A program made the translations under genes and the position numbers. A model generated the notes under the pieces. It was not told where the DNA came from. It worked only from the letters and a program-made list of their open reading frames with translations, and made no database searches. A DNA stretch of 64,000 nt, taken from Pachyseris speciosa (lineage: Eukaryota; Cnidaria; Anthozoa; Scleractinia; Pachyseridae). Where the stretch lies: the NCBI GenBank assembly GCA_016490735.1, contig JAEMWC010000022.1:2285001-2349000 (forward strand). The letters run 5' to 3'. Position 1 is the stretch's first letter; the number at the start of each line of letters is the position of its first letter. Below, piece after piece: positions 57,265-64,000 of this stretch.

Positions 57265-57984
57265 ATATTTATATGGGGAGCATATCGTATTTCGTATAAG
57301 GAACACAATTGTATCTCACAAACAATCCAAATGTCACGCATTTTGGAAAACGTCCAATAAACAGGCCATTTGATGAAAGTAAAAACTCAAAATTTTTAAT
57401 TTTAGTTTTTTCTGACGTTACAATGTTCGTTCAAACCATGAATAAGGTCACTAACATGTCAAACTAATTTGACAGTATCAACGGGCTGACCACAGTAAGT
57501 TTAATTTCCATCTCTCGTACCAAAGAAAGTGGCCGCAATACAGGATTGCAAAGTACCTAACATCAATGAAACAACATATCAATGGCTTTGGAACTTAACA
57601 ACTGTGGAGGAATTTTTCCAGTCTACGACATCCATTGCAGCAACTGAAGCAGTCCCTAGTTGTCATTACGTAGTGTTCCGCTGAACAAAACTTAGGGAAC
57701 AAAACTACTTAAATAAAACTTCTTCTGTCAGAGGGGGGGGGAGGAGAAAGACTCCAAGACAGCTAAAATTAAAGGAATGCCGTTCTTAATAATAAAATAC
57801 AATTATGAAAGCAGTGTTCATAAAACTCAGTATAAAAGTACACGAAATACATGTACAAAAAATACGTCAAGTCATTAATTATTTTGCTAACTCAACACAG
57901 AACCAGCGGCTTTAGCTGAATATTTTCCAACCATTCAGATAGAAATGAAAATGTTTCCAGCAATAAGTGCCAACAGGACAGCTT

Positions 57985-58637
57985 TGTGAGTTTACTCCAT
58001 GTGAATGCTGGAGGTGGGGTGGGGTGATGTTCATGCTGACCCTAATTGTCTCTGGATTCCTTTGTCAATATACGTTCCTAGCGACCACGCGATAGCATTT
58101 TAAACCTCACCCAAGCGCCCCGGGGTTGCATGTGAAGGCCAGCGTTTTTTGACCACGGTTAGATAGGGTAACTCACCTTCCTGAGGTCCCCACCGCCATG
58201 TCAACAGGCCCTAATGAGCTCGCAGTTTGTCTGGCTGTCCTAAGTTTTTGATTTCGGGCCTGTTCACATGGAGGTGGGGGACCCCAGGAAGGTTAGGTCC
58301 CCCACCTAGGTGGGGTTACCAATCTCTCCATACAATCTCTCTTTCTTTCTCGATCGCGTTTACCTGTGATGTGGGGTACCTCACCGGTCAGCCAGGGCGG
58401 GTAACCCGCTTAGCTGGGTTGAGTTTTCTCCATGTGAATGCTGGAGGTGGTGTGGGGTGATACTCATCCGGGCAATTATCTCTGAATTCTTTTGTCAATA
58501 TACGTTCTTAGAGACCACACGATAGCATTTTAAACCTCACCCCAGCGCCTCGGGGTTGCATGTGAAGCCTAGCTAGCTTTTTTTGACCACGGGTAGGTGG
58601 GGACATCACCTTCTTAGGGTCCCCCACCTCCATGTGA
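57985..58637. mobile_element. Two family A MITE copies, right foldback arm
   Basis: A partial copy spans about 57985-58212 and a full one about 58256-58634, separated by about 44 bp of unique sequence (GAGCTCGCAGTTTGTCTGGC region). They are inverted relative to the left-arm pair and differ from it by scattered substitutions, giving a measure of arm divergence. Confidence 0.75.
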
Positions 58638-59604
58638 ACAGGCCCTTAGTTTGCCTGTTGCCTCGTGGTCGTAATGGCAGGGGCTGCTTGTTGCACGCTA
58701 GTGTTATGCGAACTCTAGAAAAACAACGCATATCTAACTTGAGAAACAGTAATTCAGTATCGTTGACTGTTTCAGAGGACTAAATTGTAATATGGTTGAA
58801 GAACTTACCCGAGACAAAGCGCTGTTCAGGGCGTCATTGACTGCTCGAGAAACAGCTTCAGTAATAACGTTAGACAACGATTCCCGAGACGCCATAATGA
58901 TTAGTTTCTCGACTCACTATTCCCCGCCTTAAACTGAATAAATTACCATTTGGCGCGCTATCGATGGCATAAATTTACGCTGGGCCAAGTCATCTTCCTT
59001 GCGATTTGTAAATGGCAAAGTTATGTTGCTGCGATTTAGAAATCGCAAAGTCACGCAAAGGTTGTACAGTGGAAATTTATATATAGGGAGCTTTAGCAAC
59101 GAGAACGGTAACGGCAACGAGAATGCCACAAAACAATAACAAACAATGGCTCTGCACGTGCGTTTTGGTACATGTGTTTACCGTCCTCTGCAAAATAAAA
59201 ACAACAACGTGAAATGACCAAATTTTAGGTTTTCTTCGAGAACGTGAGTGCGTTACGGTAAATGTCACTTTCTTTCTCTTACCGTAACGCCGTTGATAGT
59301 AATTTAGTCCCTGGTTTATATTGTTGACATCTTACAAGCTAAACAAATTGAAATAATCGCGAAAGAGTTACAAAAACGAGAATTTATATTTTGAAACCGA
59401 CTTTTTCGGCCGTCGTCGTTGCGAAAGTTCCCTTTTATGACCAAACGACTACATTTGCAATGTACGAAATACCAAAAATTGCACCAAACTGTTGAGTAAA
59501 TAATATTTTTACACTTGGCGGCCATATTTTTACACTTGGCGTATTTTTACACTTGGCGTACTTTTACACTTGGCATACTTTTACACTTGGCGCCCAACCG
59601 CCAC

Positions 59605-60180
59605 GTCATTATTTATAAACCATGAAATTTTGCAAGCGCCGCTAAATTCATTATTTATAAACCATGAAATTTTCCAACCGCCGCTAAAGTCATGATTTAT
59701 AAATCATGGAATTTGCTAAGCGCCGCTAAATTCATTATTTATAAACCATGGAATTTGCCAAACGCCGCTAAAATCATGATTTATAAACCATGGAATTTGC
59801 AAAGCGCCGCTAAATTCATTATTTATAAACCATGAAATTTTGCAAGCGCCGCTAAAGTCATGATTTATAAACCATGGAATTTGCCAAGCGCCGCTAAATT
59901 CATTATTTATAAACCATGAAATTTTGCAAGCGCCGCTAAAGTCATGATTTATAAACCATGGAATTTGCCAAGCGCCGCTAAATTCATTATTTATAAACCA
60001 TGAAATTTTGCAAGCGCCGCTAAAGTCATGATTTATAAACCATGGAATTTGCCAAGCGCCGCGAAATTCATGATTTATAAACCATGAAATTTTGCAAGCG
60101 CTGCTAAAGTCATTATTTATAAATAATGACATTTGCCAAGCGCTTAAGTCATTATTTATAAATAATGACATTCATGCAGC
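59605..60180 (-). repeat. 42-bp tandem repeats, 84-bp dimer periodicity (right foldback arm)
   Basis: It is the inverted counterpart of the left array but shorter. At about 59830-60070 alternating 42-bp units form an 84-bp dimer repeated about three times. The 210-bp higher-order unit of the left arm is absent. Because 42 is divisible by 3, a long repetitive open frame (59716-60171) arises by chance. Confidence 0.85.
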
Positions 60181-60428
60181 ACAGCAAAAGGCATTATATA
60201 TAAATCATAGAATTATGCTCATGGCCTGAAATTTCATTATTTATAAATAATAAATTTGCACAACTGGCAAACTTCATTATTTATAAATAACAGATTTACG
60301 ACTGCTTTGCCTAACTTCATGATATATAAATAATTTTGTAAGACATAGCTTTATTTATAAATAAGGAAAAAAACGGCATGAATTTAGTCTAAATAATAAA
60401 TTTACAAACGGCGCCCCATAGTGTATTG

Positions 60429-61235
60429 GGGTTTACAGAGGTGTTCATCTGATTCAAAAACTACCCGTAGATTGGTCATGAATTATTAGTGATTTTACAA
60501 AACACTTTAAAAAAAAGTTCTTCCAAACCAACTTCGAGGTATATTCAATAAATTGAGAATCAAACGAGATTAAAAGGTAGTCTTCCTAAATACCACATAA
60601 GGAAACAAGTTGGTTATGCATCACCTAAAACCATGGGTTAAACCCTTTGGAAAAAGTCCAACATGGCTGCCAGCCAAAATCTAAAACATCCCTGTGCCCC
60701 AGGTGGCCTTCTGGCTACTCTAAATCATTTTTGACCAATTTACCCAAACACACACAAAAAAAATTTTTCACCCAAAATCATAGGTTAACCCCTTCGGAAA
60801 AATCCAGAATGTCTGAAAACCTCCCAAAATGGCCTAGGTGGTCTTCTGGCACGGAAAACAAGAAAAAATGTCAAATTTGCACACAAAATCATTGGTTAAC
60901 ACCTTTGGAAAAACCCAACATGGCCATCAGCTATTTTTTAAAAAGTTTGTTCATCAATGCTTGGGCTGCAAAGAGATTTTGTAATTTTACAGAGATATAT
61001 GTTGTTGATAGAGATTCTAAGGATATTCACTACAAACTTCATTATGAGCACAATGTACCCTAGGTAACAAGGACAGACTTCGCTTTTCTTTAGTGCTAAA
61101 TTAGGGATACAGTATTTTTGCAGGCCCGAGTTAAAAAGGCTGTTATCCTCTTCGTTTTTCTTGAGCATTTTTTGAATTTATAAAACGAAATGAAAGGAAA
61201 ATTTCACAGCAACAAATTCCACAAATATACAACCA
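60429..61235. other. Intergenic stretch with degenerate ~130-bp tandem repeat
   Basis: At about 60620-60960, three diverged copies carry a shared block like CATGGGTTAAACCCTTTGGA plus AAAAGTCCAACATGGC, spaced about 110-145 bp apart and joined by GGTGGCCTTCTGG words. The rest is AT-rich without a recognised gene. It ends at the presumed GAPDH 3' end. Confidence 0.5.
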
Positions 61236-61241
61236 TTTATT
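61236..61241 (-). terminator. Likely GAPDH polyadenylation signal (AATAAA)
   Basis: A minus-strand AATAAA (plus TTTATT) about 560 bp past the GAPDH stop codon at 61799. The intervening sequence has no repeat boundary and would be the 3' UTR. Position and motif only; cleavage site not determined. Confidence 0.4.
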
Positions 61242-61798
61242 GCTACACTACAATTTAACTCTAATTTTACAAGACTTTTCCTTCAGAGAAATAGTTCTGT
61301 CTTAACACCCAACTTTCTCATTCCAGTCACAGGGGTCTCGAATGTCCTTTCCAAAATACTGCATTTCACAAGATTTAGCCTGATTTATTGCATTCCACAG
61401 TCTCAGTTACGGTATTTCACAGTGAGGTCTTGGACTCAACTTCCTTTGATTAGGCTAATGAAATCTCAGTGCGAATGCATAAAGTAACGCTAGTCTCACT
61501 AATAATCTTGCAGTCTTGAATGCACCATTTGCAGCCCCTAGTTTTGTCCCCTAGATACCTATAATCAATAGAACACACAAACAGACCACAGACAATAAAA
61601 GTTTTATTTCGGTACTTAAACTGATGACAGAGGGCTCCTGCAAACATCATCTTACTGCCACAGTAAAGCTTGTTCATGTTTTCTGATCACAGAGTCCACT
61701 CTAAAACAGACACTTGTTGCAGGTCATGAAACAATGAGCACAAGTGAATACAATGGCAGTGAAATGATGTTTTGGCTGTAAGTGGTTGCCAGTTGAGT

Positions 61799-63717
<1,919 letters not shown>

Positions 63718-64000
63718 CTAACAGTATTAACACATTTTATTGAAAGTGATAACACTATTTATTCCCATATTTGGTATGCTCAAACATGCATTCTTTGACA
63801 TTTAAAGTCAAAAGAGATAGCGTTAAGAATAGGAACCTTCCAAATGTGTTTCCTTCTATTTGTTATTTTTGTGTAATTGCATTAAAACAAACCCATGAAA
63901 GTATAAGGATTACCTGCTCTTTGGAGAGTGACAGTGACCATGATTTACTTAAAAAGGAAGTAACCAACTTCCTTAGTTCAATTACACCCCAGTACTAGAT

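Larger units (their letters stand above)
53836..60420. mobile_element. 6.6-kb foldback transposon with about 3-kb arms and 8-bp target duplication
   Basis: The ends TATGGGGCGCCGTTTGTAAA and the inverse ...GGCGCCCCATA are flanked by a perfect 8-bp duplication, GTGTATTG, at 53828-53835 and 60421-60428. The left arm (to about 56895) and the right arm (from about 57648) are inverted copies. From outside in, each arm has an AT-palindrome tandem array, a 17-bp repeat block, about 900 bp of single-copy sequence with a TATA-like motif and an exon-like segment, and two family A MITEs. About 320 bp of further unique sequence follows. The central 750 bp holds (AAT)n and a SINE. The architecture is that of Foldback-type elements. 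No transposase was found, so it is presumably mobilised in trans. Confidence 0.85.

Noticed and set aside
57105..57341. Open frames with FHQCxPGSIPGLG-type sequence on SINE copies (also near 29153, 50980 and 63183)
   Set aside because: They are translations of the tRNA-derived SINE and recur wherever it is inserted.
59716..60171. 151-codon minus-strand open frame of repeated WFINNEFSGA-type peptides
   Set aside because: It lies in the 42-bp tandem array of the foldback arm. 42 is a multiple of 3, so any stop-free unit stays open. The left-arm copy is not open in the same way, and there is no promoter or homology.
53836..60420. Assembly artefact (hairpin/self-palindrome) as an explanation of the inverted repeat
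   Set aside because: Arms differ in substitutions, repeat numbers and a 44-bp deletion, and a perfect 8-bp duplication flanks the whole unit. A sequencing hairpin would give identical arms and no duplication. Not fully excluded without reads.

Overview
This is a eukaryotic, intron-rich, AT-rich nuclear window. Its genes are split into many small GT-AG exons whose reading phases I could chain by hand. The introns are packed with DNA transposons, MITEs, LINE 3' ends and tRNA-derived SINEs. The proteins look like early-branching animal orthologues, and the repeat style resembles sea anemone and coral genomes. My best guess is a cnidarian, probably a hexacoral such as a stony coral. That is an inference, because no species-specific marker is present.

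Layout. (1) 416-2393, minus: a three-exon gene for a 390-residue secreted cysteine-rich protein, possibly LolA/ependymin-like. (2) 4791-20472, plus: a 17-exon gene for a 627-residue 'predicted ATPase of the ABC class' (ABC_ATPase family) with an RGG-rich N-terminal extension. Its sixth intron carries an apparently intact PHD-endonuclease-RT LINE in antisense, with a degenerate 2A-like motif near its N terminus, next to a 716-bp MITE. (3) 20473-25677: intergenic space between convergent genes, with a Tigger-like MITE, a pogo-like relic and two tandem palindromic elements. (4) 25678-31878, minus: a 12-exon ILKAP-type PP2C phosphatase gene. (5) 32089-50498, plus: a 27-exon DNA ligase III gene, head-to-head with ILKAP across 210 bp. 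It has the PARP-type finger, the ligase core and BRCT, plus a PBZ poly(ADP-ribose)-binding finger before BRCT. An 8-A run in exon 2 puts the sequence out of frame by one base. (6) 50499-61798: repeat-rich intergenic space dominated by a 6,585-bp foldback transposon (53836-60420) with about 3-kb inverted arms, satellite-like higher-order repeats in the arms and a perfect 8-bp target-site duplication. (7) 61799-63609, minus: the last three coding exons of GAPDH, whose 5' part lies beyond the window.

Functional links. Ligase III (single-strand break and mitochondrial DNA repair) and the ILKAP phosphatase probably share a bidirectional promoter. The remaining genes have no obvious pathway link. 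The most unusual content is the foldback element, the nested foldback-in-pogo insertion, palindromic elements carrying tRNA-like (Pol III promoter) sequences, the 2A-like LINE and the PBZ-bearing ligase III. Exon borders come from reading phase, splice consensus and remembered family homology. No alignment or transcript was available.
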